64,000 bases of DNA from Euborellia annulipes (GCA_023213315.1 JAKCPI010005405.1:1-64000), one strand, 5' to 3'; positions 1 through 9,598 are shown, counted from the first letter of the stretch. A program made the numbers and translations. The notes: a model not told the origin generated them from the sequence alone.

Positions 1-330
1 TTAATTAAAATTAGAATATTTGCACAAATAGAATAAAAGGCGGTTCCTTGCTGTTTTCTTTCTTCCCTCCGAGAGGGCCCGGGCCCTTTGTGCTCCAACA
101 TTAAAATTCTAATAAAAAAATAATTTTCATGGTTAAAATTAAAAAAAAAATTTTTAAATCGTTTTTCTTGAGGGGGCCTGGGCCCTTTAAGCTCAAAATC
201 TAAACATTATTAATTTTAAACTAGTAACCCGTTGGCTCTAGTTGAAACATTATGCTTTAAAAGGAGTTGTTTATTAAATTCAAGTATGATACACAAGGTT
301 TTTTGTTTCAATGATTCTACACTTACACAA
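1..330. repeat. AT-rich DNA with two copies of a GGGCCC-rich motif
   Basis: Two copies of a short motif (GAGGGGGCCTGGGCCCTTT-like, near 68-90 and 168-190) lie about 100 bp apart, and a third copy is near 45756-45780. The motif is self-complementary and GC-rich in an otherwise AT-rich background, so it is probably an eroded repeat rather than gene sequence. No ORF or splice pattern is seen. Confidence 0.4.
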
Positions 331-1196
331 TGTTAATATGGTTATTTTTAAAAATTTTAATCTCATATTTGGACATTTTATATACAATAGAGAATCCTAA
401 ATAAATACATCTATGGAAGGAAGAGCCGGAAAATTTGTTAAACTTCTTTGTTCCGTTGTCTGAAATAACATCTTTGACAGAATTTATTGTGTGTTCACAC
501 AAAGGACGGTCGTTTTCAACAACGATATGTTTTTGCTTCTAGCAATGTGTTAGGCTACCAACTTTCTGAACTGATATATTCTGTTTTATTCATCGGACTG
601 CAAAGGTCTATTTACATCTCCTTCACTGTCCTGTATGGAATTTTAACCTTTCTAGGGTACATTAAAAAAAATTGAAAATTAAAAAAAAAAGTGGAATAAT
701 ATTTATTTATACAGTATTTTGTTTATATGGCAACCTTTCTCCCATCTTTCACATGAAGTACAAGAGTAAAGTGTGCTTCAAAAGATTTCAAGAGCGAAAT
801 GAGAATATACATTTTAAAGAGCATCTAAAAAATAATTGATTTTTGAATTTTAATCAAAATCGTTGAAACAAATTTTGAGAAAATCGAAAAAAACTGAAAA
901 GTGCCTCAGTAAAGTACTAGTACATTTTGGCCGATTTTGTTCAAAATCTTCGTGTCATGTCCCCTGGAGGGTATCTAACTTAAATATAGAATTTCAACCT
1001 CCTAGCTCTTAAGAGCGTTCGTTCTTGAGATATTTTCTTCACCGTCAGACAGACCATTTTGCGGGACCCACTTTTTTGAACTCAGGGGACCTCAAAACGT
1101 GAATTTCCATCAAAATCTCGACATTGAATTTGTGACATGAAACCAATACATCTGCTTTACATATATATTACATATTTAGGTAAGGGGAAGTAAATA
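331..1196 (+). mobile_element. F1 repeat, long variant, left hairpin missing
   Basis: The segment at 331-440 matches an internal module also seen at 10567-10650, and its end (CTATGGAAGGAAGAGCCGG) recurs inverted near 62100. From 691 it follows the F1 body: caacc..tttctcc, the AAGTACTAGTAC core, CCACTTTTTTG and TCTCGACAT blocks. The right end at about 1193 is a decayed hairpin ending taaggggaagta. Small ORFs here are chance products of the repeat. Confidence 0.7.
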
Positions 1197-1299
1197 TTGG
1201 GGCTAAAACCAATTTTGAATGGTTTTAACCACTTTTGACCAGTGTCCTGGTCAATATTTAAAAAAGTGTTTTTTTTAACCACCCTGGGTTTAAAATACC

Positions 1300-1471
1300 C
1301 TAAACAAATTAAAAAAAAAAAAAAAAAAAATATTGAAACATATGATTTAGTATTTGTTTTCCAAACACTCACACTTTTTTCCCATTCACACTCCACACAT
1401 ACATACAGTCTTCTTGGCAGCTTAGGCCATATAAGACTTAACCATAACCATATTTTATTAATATATTTATC
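1300..1471 (-). mobile_element. tRNA-SINE 3' part, truncated
   Basis: A poly-A-rich run (about 1309-1330) precedes the SINE tail in reverse orientation: aaacactcacac, cattcacac, and the CAGTCTTCTTGGCAGCTTAGG block. It matches the tails of the better copies near 27.6 and 44.1 kb. The tRNA head is missing because the copy runs into the next MITE. Confidence 0.6.
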
Positions 1472-1552
1472 TGCATTGAAAAAGCTATTTCTCACACGGA
1501 CAAGATGCCATTTGGGCTGCCTAACTGCCGGGCTTTTTGTCTCAATAGATGG
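1472..1552. mobile_element. half copy of MITE-B
   Basis: This matches the right half of the 253-bp foldback element at 13938-14190 (TATTTCTCAC, then CATTTGGGCTGCCTAACT, then TCTCAAT..AATAGATGG). It ends exactly at the TA next to the following MITE-A. The same half-element/MITE-A junction occurs near 16040. Confidence 0.6.
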
Positions 1553-1554
1553 TA

Positions 1555-1765
1555 CAGTGAGGGACAATATTAAGTCCCACCCATGCGTTTTCCACTTGTG
1601 ATTATTTCATTGTTTTTAAAAAAAATATTATATATTTTTTAATGGAAACTTTCATGGATCAAATCTAGAAAATTTCCAAAAAAGATTTACATTTTCTTTT
1701 ATAAAAACACTGAAATAATCACAAGTAGAAAACGCATGGGTGGGACTTAATATTGTCCCTCACTG
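1555..1765. mobile_element. MITE-A, Tc1/mariner-type, 211 bp
   Basis: The element is flanked by TA at 1553-1554 and 1766-1767. Its ends are near-perfect inverted repeats starting CAGTGAGGGACAATATTAAG and extending over about 80 bp per arm. There is no coding content. TA duplications and CAGTG ends fit a non-autonomous Tc1/mariner MITE. Two further copies lie at 3258-3463 and 16043-16238. Confidence 0.85.
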
Positions 1766-1767
1766 TA

Positions 1768-2167
1768 CATTCTTCCCTTCGAATTCTGAAGTTGGCGGGG
1801 TCAAAACGTGTACGGGGCATAGTAGACATTAAATAATAATAAATTAAATCAAATGCCTTCCTGATTAATGATTTATTTAAAAAAAAAAAAAAAAAACTAA
1901 TAAAAGTTTTTCTCTAAATAAAAGATCAATAACAATTCCGGTTTTGTCCTATGTTGGATAAATAAATAATAGAAATTAAATCCATATTTTCAAGTTATTT
2001 GGTCAAGGGAATGAGAAAATTTTTCATTCATACATTCTTACGTACAGGAAGGAGAGGTGGGAGTAACGTTTAGGAAAAAGATGGTGTGAATAGGGCCCTA
2101 GTAGAAGGTAGGAAAACATTTATAATACATACTGTGTTTTGCATTGAGGGGGAGGATGCTTTTGCGA
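1768..2167. other. AT-rich stretch, nothing recognised
   Basis: Contains a poly-A run near 1880 and no domain, hairpin or repeat I can tie to another locus. Confidence 0.4.
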
Positions 2168-2285
2168 GAGGAGAGAGAGAGAGAGAGAGAGAGAGGGTTG
2201 GCTGGTTAGACAGTCCGAATGCGCACGCAGACGCGCAGAGAGCGTGACTCACCGGGGCAGTCGGGACACGGAACGCCCTCGGATC
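2168..2285 (+). promoter_or_regulatory. GC/CpG-rich candidate promoter after a (GA)n tract
   Basis: A (GA)n microsatellite (about 2168-2195) is followed by about 90 bp that is strikingly CpG-rich for this window (cgcacgcagacgcgcag, ccggggcagtcgggacacgg). It ends at a TCAGTC initiator-like motif at 2284-2289. Promoter function is inferred from composition and the initiator only. Confidence 0.35.
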
Positions 2286-2352
2286 AGTCGGGCCGTGCAG
2301 GCCTCTGCGTGCACAACTTTATTTATAATACAAACACGACCACCACCGACAG
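2286..2352 (+). other. candidate non-coding first exon E1
   Basis: Starts at the A of TCAGTC and ends CGACAG before a near-consensus donor GTAGGT at 2353. The 67 bases are GC-rich compared with both flanks. There is no ATG-initiated frame of note, so it would be 5' UTR. Similar initiator-to-donor arrangements occur near 33.2, 40.5, 48.9 and 59.2 kb. Confidence 0.35.
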
Positions 2353-2716
2353 GTAGGTGACCATCGAATACTCTTTCTCTCTCTCTCCCGGTGATTCCCA
2401 AACCTCAAATAATTAAGAAACGCGGCTTCAAAAAAAAAAAAAAAAAAAAATTTTTTAAAGAAATACACGTTTTTCTTTTTTGAAAATAAAATTCCGTCTG
2501 ATATTTTGTATATACAATCATTCAACTGAGTGCTCTTTGACATTTATTTATTTAATACTATTTTCCCAATTTTTATATTTTTTTATTTCTTCTCTTTTTG
2601 AATTGTAAATTAAATAGGGGATGTTATGTCTAGAAAATATAATAATTACCTTGCTAAGTTAGTTAATTCATATTAATGGAAAATTAAATTTTTAGTTAAT
2701 ATTTTGAATTTTTTTT
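2353..2716. other. AT-rich flank, possible intron start
   Basis: Low-complexity DNA with poly-A/T at about 2430-2452 and (CT)n near 2370-2390. The only predicted peptide is poly-Phe from the homopolymer. Confidence 0.35.
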
Positions 2717-3110
2717 TTACTTTCCTTTACCCTAAATTTGAAATATATAGAAAGTATTGTTATCATGTCAAAAATTCGATGTCGAGATTTTGAGGCCCCT
2801 TGAGTCCAAAAAAGTGCGTCTGTCTGCGTGTGTAAACGATTTTAAGCATGAAGGAATTGAGCTACCGGATTGAAATTTTATATTTAAGTTAGGTATCTTC
2901 TCGGACACTCAAAATAAGCTTTTGAACAAATTCGGCTAAGAAGTACTAGTACTTTACTGATGTACTTTTTCATTTTTTTTTTCCGATTTTCTCTAAATTG
3001 GCACTAACGATTTTGATTAAAATTCATAAATCAACTATTTTTGTTCTTTAAAAAGTCTATCAGTAAAATTTTTCGTGAAAATTGTTTGAAGTACATTTTA
3101 TTTGTATTTT
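2717..3110 (-). mobile_element. F1 repeat, right half, reverse
   Basis: Begins with the decayed right hairpin (TTACTTTCCTTTACCC..ATAGAAAGTA), then the TCGATGTCGAGATTTTG block and the AGTACTAGTACTTTACTGA core. It ends in a subfamily-specific tail (AAAAAGTCTATCAGTAA, GAAAATTGTTTGAAGT) that recurs near 40070 and 62020. The left hairpin is absent. Confidence 0.7.
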
Positions 3111-3257
3111 ATTTTCCCCGTTTAGTTATTGAAATCTTAAAAAATTTAAGTATTTTAATTTTGAAATTTTTTCCGTCTAATATCAAAACGTTATTTATTT
3201 ATCTGGAAAACCGAAAAGTGTTCTAAACATATAGCTACTTTTTAAATCTTATTTGTA

Positions 3258-3463
3258 CAGTGAGGGACAATATTAAGTCCCACCCATGCGTTTTTACTTG
3301 TGGTTATTTCATTGTTTTTATAAAAGAAAATGAAAATCTTTTTTAGAAATTTTCTAGATTTGAACCATGAAAGTTTCCATTAAAAAAATGTATATTTTTT
3401 TTAAACAATGAAATAATCACAAGTAGAATACGCATGGGTGGGACTTAATATTGTCCCTCACTG
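3258..3463. mobile_element. MITE-A, 206 bp, complete
   Basis: TA duplications at 3256-3257 and 3464-3465 flank inverted ends CAGTGAGGGACAATATTAAG. The two arms are almost fully complementary through the element, so a transcript would fold as one long hairpin. The copy is about as well preserved as the one at 1555, suggesting recent spread. Confidence 0.85.
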
Positions 3464-3465
3464 TA

Positions 3466-3940
3466 CATAATTTTATTTGAAATACATACTTTTGTTTATA
3501 CCATTCGATGCTATTTATTTTTCTTCCGATAAATTTGGCGCCTTTTTAGATTTATACAAAATTAATTAAATTTTTAATAGAGGAGGTTTTTAAAATTTGT
3601 GGAAAAAATATATTTAAATTTCAAAAATAAAACAAAGAGCAATACAAATTCATTAATAAGCGGAATGAACTATTTCGACGGGGGTTAGCCCATTTATTAC
3701 CTATTTAATTTTCCTTACTGTTCAATTTATTTTTGTGCTTACATGATTAGGATTTGAGGGTTTTTAATAATATTTTTCCCGCAGGAAACGGATTAATTTA
3801 ACATTGTAGGTAAAGTTATTGATGGAGGAAGTTGGATTTGGTGCAATGCTGTCCGAATCCAACAATAAAAATAACAAATTTTTATACATCATATATGTAA
3901 GATGAAAAAATGTAACGATGAAGAAATTAAATTACTATTT
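3466..3940. other. AT-rich stretch, nothing recognised
   Basis: No ORF, repeat boundary or splice-like pattern stands out. Confidence 0.4.
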
Positions 3941-4258
3941 TATTTATTTATTTATTTATTGCCATTTTGGTTCTTATGTACAATTTTAGATACAACTTTT
4001 TTTTTTTATACATTAAGTTAAAAAATTTAATTAGTACGGCGGAACCAGGCCCCTGAGGGCATAGGCCTCTCCCAAGAATTTCCAGGCGTTTCTTTGTCTC
4101 GCTACTCTTGTCCAGTCCGTTCCAGAAGTTCTTGCTATATCGTCCGACCATCTTTTTAGTTGTCTTCCTCTTTTTCTTTTTCTATCAATGAGGCACCAAT
4201 CGAGTATCCTCTTCGTCCATCTTTCGTCGGTTAGTCTGGCAATGTGGCCAGCCAAATT
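3941..4258 (-). pseudogene. 3' end of an RTE-like LINE (reverse transcriptase tail)
   Basis: On the minus strand a 74-residue frame (4255-4031) reads GHIARLTDERWTKRILDW..., then RKRGRQLKRWSDD. This is the typical tail downstream of the reverse transcriptase domain in RTE/Jockey-type LINEs. It is followed by a short 3' UTR and an (AATA)n-type tail (plus-strand ttattta repeats, 3941-3962). The catalytic RT domain is not present, so this is a 5'-truncated dead copy. The superfamily is fairly certain, the clade less so. Confidence 0.7.
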
Positions 4259-4379
4259 ACTATTTATTTATAATTAAATTAAAAAAAAAACTTATGACTA
4301 TTTTACCAAATTTTATGTGTAGGATATTTTTTCCCCTTGTCTAAGGGCGTTTAAATTATCAAGTTATAAGTGCATATAC

Positions 4380-5160
4380 TTCATGGTAGATGCAATAATT
4401 ACAACCCTTGTCTTTTGAGGCTGCCTCCTCTTCCTGAACCTCCTGAACCCTTTGAATGTAGTGTCTTCATAATCTCACTTTTTGGCCGGTTCTCATTTTA
4501 CATATGATGATCTCACTCAGATAATAGCACTGGCAGAACATCCCACAAAAAGTGAAACTTCTCTGGTCCAATTGAATTGCAAGGCTCTCCTAGTCTCAAA
4601 ATTTTATCTTTTTCAAAGAATCCTGACCTCGCTCTTAGCTGATAGACAGAAAAGATTCAAAGATAACAACGCAAGAACTTGGCAAAAAAAAAAAAAAAAT
4701 AGAAAAGCTTTCGTTTCTTCTTCAGGCAAGAATTCTGTCTTTGTATCAACTGTTCTCTAAATTTTTTGCCTTCTTCTAAAATCTCTGGTTGATAAGAATC
4801 TCGAATACCATAGAAAGGAATGGACTTAATTTGTTAGTTTAAGACATAAACGAATATTTTAATATAATAATTATAAATATTATTAGAGGTAGTTTTATCA
4901 TAAATATTCAATTTTTTTTCCATTCTTCTATATAGGCACGCATATTAACTTGACATGAATCCCTTGCTCTTTTGTGATCGCATTAAAGAATTCTGCTGGA
5001 TAGAGCCCAACAAGCTTTTGACACTCAAGTATTCATATTCGCAAATTCCAACAAGAAATGTCACAAATAAACACCTGAGATGGGTCTGACTCTTCTTTTC
5101 TTCCATCAAATGCCAGACTGTCTGACCGGTCGACTAATTTAATCTTTCGTATATGCCAGA
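4380..5160 (-). pseudogene. possible eroded transposon protein
   Basis: Several minus-strand stretches look protein-like although broken by stops and a poly-T run. One reads SLAFDGRKEES...PSQVF (about 5130-5050), resembling a FDGRKD-type motif I remember from proteins of widespread invertebrate mobile elements. Further on are a GLYPAEFFNAITKEQG-like stretch (5010-4960) and a GEPCNSIGPEKFHFLWDVL stretch (4590-4510). No family assignment is secure. Confidence 0.25.
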
Positions 5161-5374
5161 ATCACAAAATTAAAAATAAAATTCAAGAGAGAAGAGAATT
5201 TATTTAATATTTTAATATAAATACGAGAGGTGATCAAAAAAACCGATTTGTTTAAAATTTATTAAACATGTCTTTGGGTTTTGTTCCCCGTCAACATTTT
5301 CCAATTTTTTCAACGCCGCACAGTGGTCTGGATTTGAAAAAATCTGGTGTGACTGGGGCAACCATTTCTCCTAT

Positions 5375-5642
5375 ACGTAGCTGGTAGTTCAATCGGGATA
5401 GGTGAGAAAGAAGAAGAAAATTCGCAGCTAGTTATATTTCATTATTTTTATTCCCATTATGTTGACGTTTCGGTCCCGGTCGGGACCATCCTCAGAAGAA
5501 ATGGGTGTTAAATATGTATAAATTATATAATCCAATCATATATCATTCATATCCCGACCGGGACCGAAACGTCAACATAATGGGAATAAAAATAATGAAA
5601 TATAACTAGCTGCGAATTTTCTTCATCAATCAATCTTTCTCA
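5375..5642. mobile_element. palindromic Penelope-like hammerhead unit
   Basis: The 268-bp insert is flanked by CATTTCTCCTAT at 5363-5374 and 5643-5654, a 12-bp target duplication. Its arms (about 5428-5485 and 5555-5625) are close to perfect inverted copies (e.g. AAAATTCGCAGCTAGTTATA). A hammerhead-like core points outward on each side, but only the minus-strand one keeps the full 5' core. The shape resembles terminal regions of Penelope-like retroelements. Confidence 0.65.
5467..5495 (-). ncRNA. hammerhead ribozyme core, looks complete
   Basis: Read on the minus strand: CTGAGGA, then T, then a perfect 6-bp stem II (GGTCCC/GGGACC, loop GACC), then GAAAC and GTC. All invariant core positions fit. 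The ACGT after GAA would allow a very short or intermolecular stem III, as described for Penelope hammerheads. The opposing copy at 5550-5570 lacks the CTGANGA half. Confidence 0.7.
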
Positions 5643-6157
5643 CATTTCTCCTATCTTCTCTAGGAAGTACAAAAGTAAAGTGGTGTTCAGAAGATTTCAA
5701 TAGCAAAATGAGAATATACATTTTAAAGAGCATCTAAAAAATAATTGATTTATGAATTTTAAACAAAATCTTTGGAGCGAATTTTCAGAAAATCAAAAAA
5801 AATTGAAAAGTACAGTAAAGTACTAGTACTCTTTGGCCGATTTGGTTCAAAAGCTTCGTGTCACGTCCCAGGGGGACGCCTAACTTAAATATAAAATTTC
5901 AACCTCGTAGCTCTTTTCGTTCTTGGGATATTTTATTCACAGACAGATCATGTTGCGAAAACCACTTTTTTTTGGATTCAGGAGACCTCAAAACGTGTAT
6001 ATCCATCAAAATCTAGACATCGAATTTTTACTTTTTTACATTAATCCAATACTTTCTCTCTCTTTATATATAGAGATTACATATCTACATAGGTAAGAGA
6101 AAGTATAAATTAACTTTTTTAGAAGAATGCAGTCTGTGTTAATGAAATTATTATATT

Positions 6158-6194
6158 TCAACGTTTCGGTTCTGATTTGAACCATCATCGCAGA
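6158..6194 (-). ncRNA. degenerate hammerhead-like motif
   Basis: The minus strand keeps a stem II-like pair (GGTTC/GAACC) and GAAACGTTG, but CTGANGA is changed to CTGCGATGA. Probably a dead relative of the neighbouring units. Confidence 0.35.
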
Positions 6195-6590
6195 TCTACA
6201 AATATAGAATATCTTAGATCAGCGTTAACCTAATATTGTTAAATATAAAAAAAAAATTATATAAGCTTTTTACCTCTGGTAATGTCATTATTGATTTCGA
6301 GTTACCGTTGAATAGTTCTCTTTCTTGACTTTTTTTATCAACTGTTGAATGGTTACTGAAAATCAATAATGAATGACATAACCTCAAGTATAAGCTTATA
6401 TATATGAAATTGTTAAAAAAATATTTTTTTAAAGTTTTAACACACCTATGACAGCGATTTTTGGCTGCGAAGGGCATGTAAATTCAAGTGTTTGCATTTT
6501 GGACATGACAATCGATCGGAGCTTCATTTTATATTTATAATACAGTATTCATAAATAATAAGAAACAATTAAAACAACAGAAGGAGCAGG
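6195..6590. other. AT-rich stretch, no gene
   Basis: An 87-codon minus-strand frame (6477-6214) is AT-driven and resembles no protein I know. Confidence 0.4.
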
Positions 6591-6639
6591 TGCAGCTTAA
6601 AATAAAAAGCCTCCGACTTTTTTATTAATCCAACGAGAC

Positions 6640-6671
6640 GTTTCGGGATAATTTTATTATCCCATCTTCAG
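6640..6671 (-). ncRNA. hammerhead ribozyme core, looks complete
   Basis: On the minus strand CTGAAGA-T is followed by an 8-bp stem II (GGGATAAT/ATTATCCC, loop AAA), then GAAAC-GTC. Every core base fits. It lies in a small unit (about 6590-6700) directly next to the GC-rich retroelement at 6712-6990. Confidence 0.7.
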
Positions 6672-6711
6672 TTGTCATAAGGGTTTAATACATGTATATT
6701 TATGTATCATA

Positions 6712-6990
6712 GTGAGGATTCTCACTTTTAAGAAATCTTCTTCTTTTCTGTCCTCGCCTCATTCCCGCGATGCGGGGTCGGCGGACCTCACTTTCTCCCT
6801 CCAACCCTATCATGCGTTTTTGCGTCTGAAAGAAATAGGATAAGCCGGCCCGTCGCACGGTCTGACGCCTGTTGAAAAGAGGAATGAAGAGATAGAGATA
6901 CAAAGAACTGAAGGACTGCCTGACTCAGCTCGGGCAGTTCGTGGTCGCCATCCACGTAGGCTTACCCTCAAGATGTGAGCCCCTGAGCGA
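6712..6990 (-). mobile_element. GC-rich short retroelement (type 2), reverse
   Basis: Matches the element at 18187-18590 in reverse: GTGGATGGCGACCACGAACT, GGCAGTCCTTC, GCGTCAGACCGTGCGACGGG and CCGCCGACCCCGCATCGCGG blocks in the same order. The conserved NRRQTVRRAG frame in both copies reflects shared nucleotide sequence, and no protein role is apparent. The other copy has a 16-bp target duplication, so spread by retrotransposition is likely. Confidence 0.55.
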
Positions 6991-7044
6991 CGTCATCATA
7001 CATAAACATATATAAACTTGTTTAATGTCTTTTACATCCAGAAA

Positions 7045-7245
7045 GAGGTGTCTCTACATCAATGAAACTCCCAAAATTTACGACGTTTTAGTTCAAATTT
7101 ATTCGACCATCTTCAGGTATCATGGAGCTGTCATATATGAATTCGCAATATAAAATTTCATCATATAGACTTGTTAAAATTTATATTTTTAAAATGGTCG
7201 CATAAATTTGAACCGAAACGTCATTTCTTTGTGTAGATACCCCTC
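7045..7245. mobile_element. decayed hammerhead palindrome
   Basis: Inverted arms (GTGTCTCTACATCAATGAAA near 7048 and TTTCTTTGTGTAGATACCCC near 7230) enclose two half-cores. The minus-strand one has CTGAAGA but TAAAAC in place of GAAAC. The plus-strand one has CCGAAACGTC but lost CTGAAGA. Neither should be active. Confidence 0.5.
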
Positions 7246-8127
7246 TTCCAAGCTGTCTCCTCCTGTCATTGTTCGCATCGTCAATCACAGCCACTTCCAC
7301 GCTCAAGATATAAAGTCTTTTTCGGCATCTGAGGTCATTTATACCCCGCTTCTATATTTCTATTCCGATAATTCCAATAATCAAAGAAATCCATATCATA
7401 ATTTGGGACAGATGGTGTCTATTTTTCGTTGGCGTCCTAGTCCGCCAATTTTCCATAGATCACCAGAGCCATTTGTTAGGAGGCTACATCTGTTTGAATG
7501 ATGAGGGGATTCAAACAAAGATTTAATTTTCCGCCATTAAAAGAGCCAGCCAGCTGCTGTCAAATTCTAGGGGAGAAATCCTCTTTTTGGGTATATTTAT
7601 ATAAAACGAATGGATATTCGAGAGGCCGATTGATGATATTTTGGACATCTCTTTCACTGTTCTTGTCAGATTAAATCGCCCTCGTCTTTTATCATTGAGA
7701 TTAGATGAAATTTTTATAAATGGACCTTGGAGTTGGGAAAAAAAGACTTGAATTGTTACAAAAAAATATGAAAAATAATATCGACTTTTTATAGGGAAGT
7801 TCATCGAGTATCAATTGACTCTTGGAGTAGAGACAAAGCGCTTGTTTCATCAATGAAGTGTTAATAATTTGCTTGATGTTCTCAGCGAGAATTGATGGCC
7901 TTTATTTGGTATCTGAGGCCATTTAGAACTCGTCTCTTTTGATTGATTGATTGAAAATAATTTTAGTTACTTGCCGAGTCATTTGAGTTGCCTACAAGTC
8001 AGGATCTTAATTTATAGCTTTCAAGGGAGAAGAGGGATTTCAAATATCGTTATATTTGAAATTGACCTATTTTTTGCTAACCTAGGAAAGGATTTACCAG
8101 CTTTAGGTGTTAAGACACTTAAGACTG
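7246..8127. other. apparently single-copy DNA
   Basis: Less AT-biased than its surroundings, with no match to repeats elsewhere in the window. The 97-codon plus frame at 7208-7501 starts inside the hammerhead palindrome and resembles no protein. GCCAGCCAGCTGCTGTCA (about 7542-7560) is the kind of motif block found in regulatory DNA, but no function can be shown. Confidence 0.3.
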
Positions 8128-8255
8128 GTTGCTTCACTTCTAATTAACTTATGATTTGAGCCCAGATCGTAGTTAACTTGCTTAACTAAAGGGTGAAATT
8201 AGGAACACAAGCCTTGCTTATTTATTTTTTTTTGAAAATTCTTAAATTTTTGTTA

Positions 8256-8472
8256 GCTCTAGGGCTTGGTGTAGTTGGTAGTGTGTTGGCCTTGTATACC
8301 AAGGGTCGCGGGTTCGGATCCCAGGCAATCCTATATTTAAGCCATTTGGCTACCAAATTGCTTAAATAAGAATGCCTGGACCCCAAATATATACTGTACG
8401 AGTTATCGATAAAGTCTTACATGGCCTGAGTTGCTGAAAAGACTTATTGTGTGTGTGTGAGGGCTTAAAAAA
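8256..8472 (+). mobile_element. tRNA-derived SINE, near full length
   Basis: The head has an A-box-like TGGTGTAGTTGGTAG (8268-8282) and a B box GGTTCGGATCC (about 8310-8321), giving RNA polymerase III promoter elements. The body carries the self-complementary TTAAGCCATTTGG/CCAAATTGCTTAA segment, GAATGCCTGGACCCC and TGGCCTGAGTTGC, then a GT-rich tail. An imperfect duplication (aatttttgtta) flanks it. Confidence 0.8.
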
Positions 8473-8510
8473 TTTTTTTGTTAATAATTAAATAGCTTTA
8501 ATTAATTATT

Positions 8511-8561
8511 TTTTACTTTCTCTTACCCTATATATGAAATATATAGAGAGAGAAAGTATTG
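8511..8561 (-). mobile_element. solo F1 right-end hairpin
   Basis: Only the terminal hairpin remains: TTTTACTTTCTCTTACCC, AT-rich loop, AGAGAGAAAGTATTG. The body is lost right after it. Confidence 0.6.
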
Positions 8562-8627
8562 TTTTTTTATGCCATTATTAAGTTGTCAACTTCATAAAAC
8601 TTTCCTTATATCTCAGATAGCTAATTA

Positions 8628-8894
8628 CAGGGGCGTATATAAGGGGGGGGGGGGCGAGGGGCCCCCCCCCCCCCCGAAATTTCCCAAACACATATACATA
8701 TATAGGGATAGCCTACAGACATCAGAGCAACAAATTTTTCCGCAGGATGGAAAACTTTGGTTCAGCAAAAGAAAAAATGTTCCGTAAAAAATTTCGTGTG
8801 AAAAAAAATATAGTTTCTTAAAAAAAAAATTTTCCGCAGAAAAATTTTCGAGTTCGGGCCCCCCTCCCCGAAAAAATTTCTATACACGCCCCTG
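8628..8894. mobile_element. hAT-type MITE, 267 bp, with G and C tracts
   Basis: Ends CAGGGGCGTATATA and TATACACGCCCCTG are inverted repeats, flanked by a perfect 8-bp duplication GCTAATTA (8620-8627, 8895-8902). That is diagnostic of hAT-like transposition. Inside, a run of 12 G (8643-8654) is closely followed by a run of C, able to form a strong hairpin or G-quadruplex. There is no transposase. Confidence 0.85.
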
Positions 8895-9324
8895 GCTAAT
8901 TATATGTTAAAAAACTAATTTTTTTTTAATTCGAAGGTTAAGCGTGTTCGTATTTTCTATATCTATGATTTGCTCTCAATCGGATAAGTTATTGAGTTAA
9001 TTATAAGTGAAGCAATCGGCCCTAAGTATATCTTCTAAATCCCCAAATGAGGCTTAATTTCCAAAAGAGAATGTTTTAAATTAATATTTTTCTTTCTTTG
9101 ACAATTGAGTGTCCTGCTCTTATTTAATCATAAGATTAGCTTAACTCATAGATGTGAAACTCATTTTTTTAAACTCCAAGACTAAACGAGTTCTTGTTTA
9201 CTATATCGATGATTTTATATCGGTCGGATGAATTTGCTAGTTGACTAGATGTGAAGCAACCGGCTCTTACTGTTAGACAAATTGCTTATTTTTGAAGCGA
9301 AATTTTTTTTAGTTGACTTGTTAG

Positions 9325-9598
9325 CAAGGGCGGATCCAGAGGTGTTTCTCGGGGGGGGGGGGGGGGGGTAATCTGGTGTGACTCGTCGCACAGCACACTA
9401 TTTTTTCTTAATTTCGGTAATTTAAAGGCGAATTCTGTACTTGTTTGCCAGAATATAAATACAAATCAAATTTTTAAGTATTAATTTTTAAAATTTTACA
9501 TTAAAAATAAATTTTTTTTTCGAAAAAAAGGTATTTTTTTCAAATCTCGGGGGGGGGGGGTAATTACCCCCTTTCCCCCCCCCTTGTATCCGCTCTTG
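9325..9598. mobile_element. hAT-C MITE, 274 bp, carrying an F1-like half hairpin
   Basis: An 8-bp duplication CTTGTTAG (9317-9324, 9599-9606) flanks ends CAAGGGCGGATCC and GTATCCGCTCTTG. After a run of about 19 G the element reads AATCTGGTGTGACTCGTCGC and ACAGCACAC, the 5' arm of the F1 left hairpin. Two more copies (22578-22856, 36095-36358) share the layout, so the F1-like piece belongs to the family. Confidence 0.85.

Larger units (their letters stand above)
5337..6107 (+). mobile_element. F1 repeat interrupted by a hammerhead unit
   Basis: Starts AAAAATCTGGTGTGACTGGGG but jumps straight to CAACCATTTCTCCTAT, so most of the left hairpin and spacer are deleted. A foreign palindrome (5375-5642) then interrupts it, duplicating CATTTCTCCTAT. 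The body resumes at 5655 and runs to an AT-rich right hairpin ending GGTAAGAGAAAGTAT near 6106. Confidence 0.75.
8128..9290 (+). repeat. old dispersed repeat with three later insertions
   Basis: Blocks at 8188-8220 (GGGTGAAATTAGGAACACAA) and 8990-9085 (GAAGCAATCGGCCCTAAGTA, CCCCAAATGAGGCTTAATTT) occur in the same order, inverted, at 25219-24361. In this copy the interval was enlarged by a SINE, an F1 end and a hAT MITE. A diverged second copy of the 8925-9025 part follows at 9160-9285. Confidence 0.5.

Noticed and set aside
1157..1601. Overlapping 136- and 119-codon frames on opposite strands
   Set aside because: They cross a SINE tail, a poly-A run and two MITE pieces. The composition follows the repeats and no domain is present.
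4700..4735. CTGAAGAAGAAACGAAAGC on the minus strand resembling a hammerhead
   Set aside because: There is no stem II between CTGAAGA and GAAA and no mirrored arm, so probably chance.
5221..5260. ACGAGAGGTGATCAAAAAA resembling a mariner end
   Set aside because: No opposing terminal repeat, TA duplication or transposase piece was found nearby.
8262..8330. tRNA-like sequence with A and B boxes
   Set aside because: It is the head of a dispersed SINE that recurs at several loci and lacks a proper acceptor stem, so it is not a tRNA gene.
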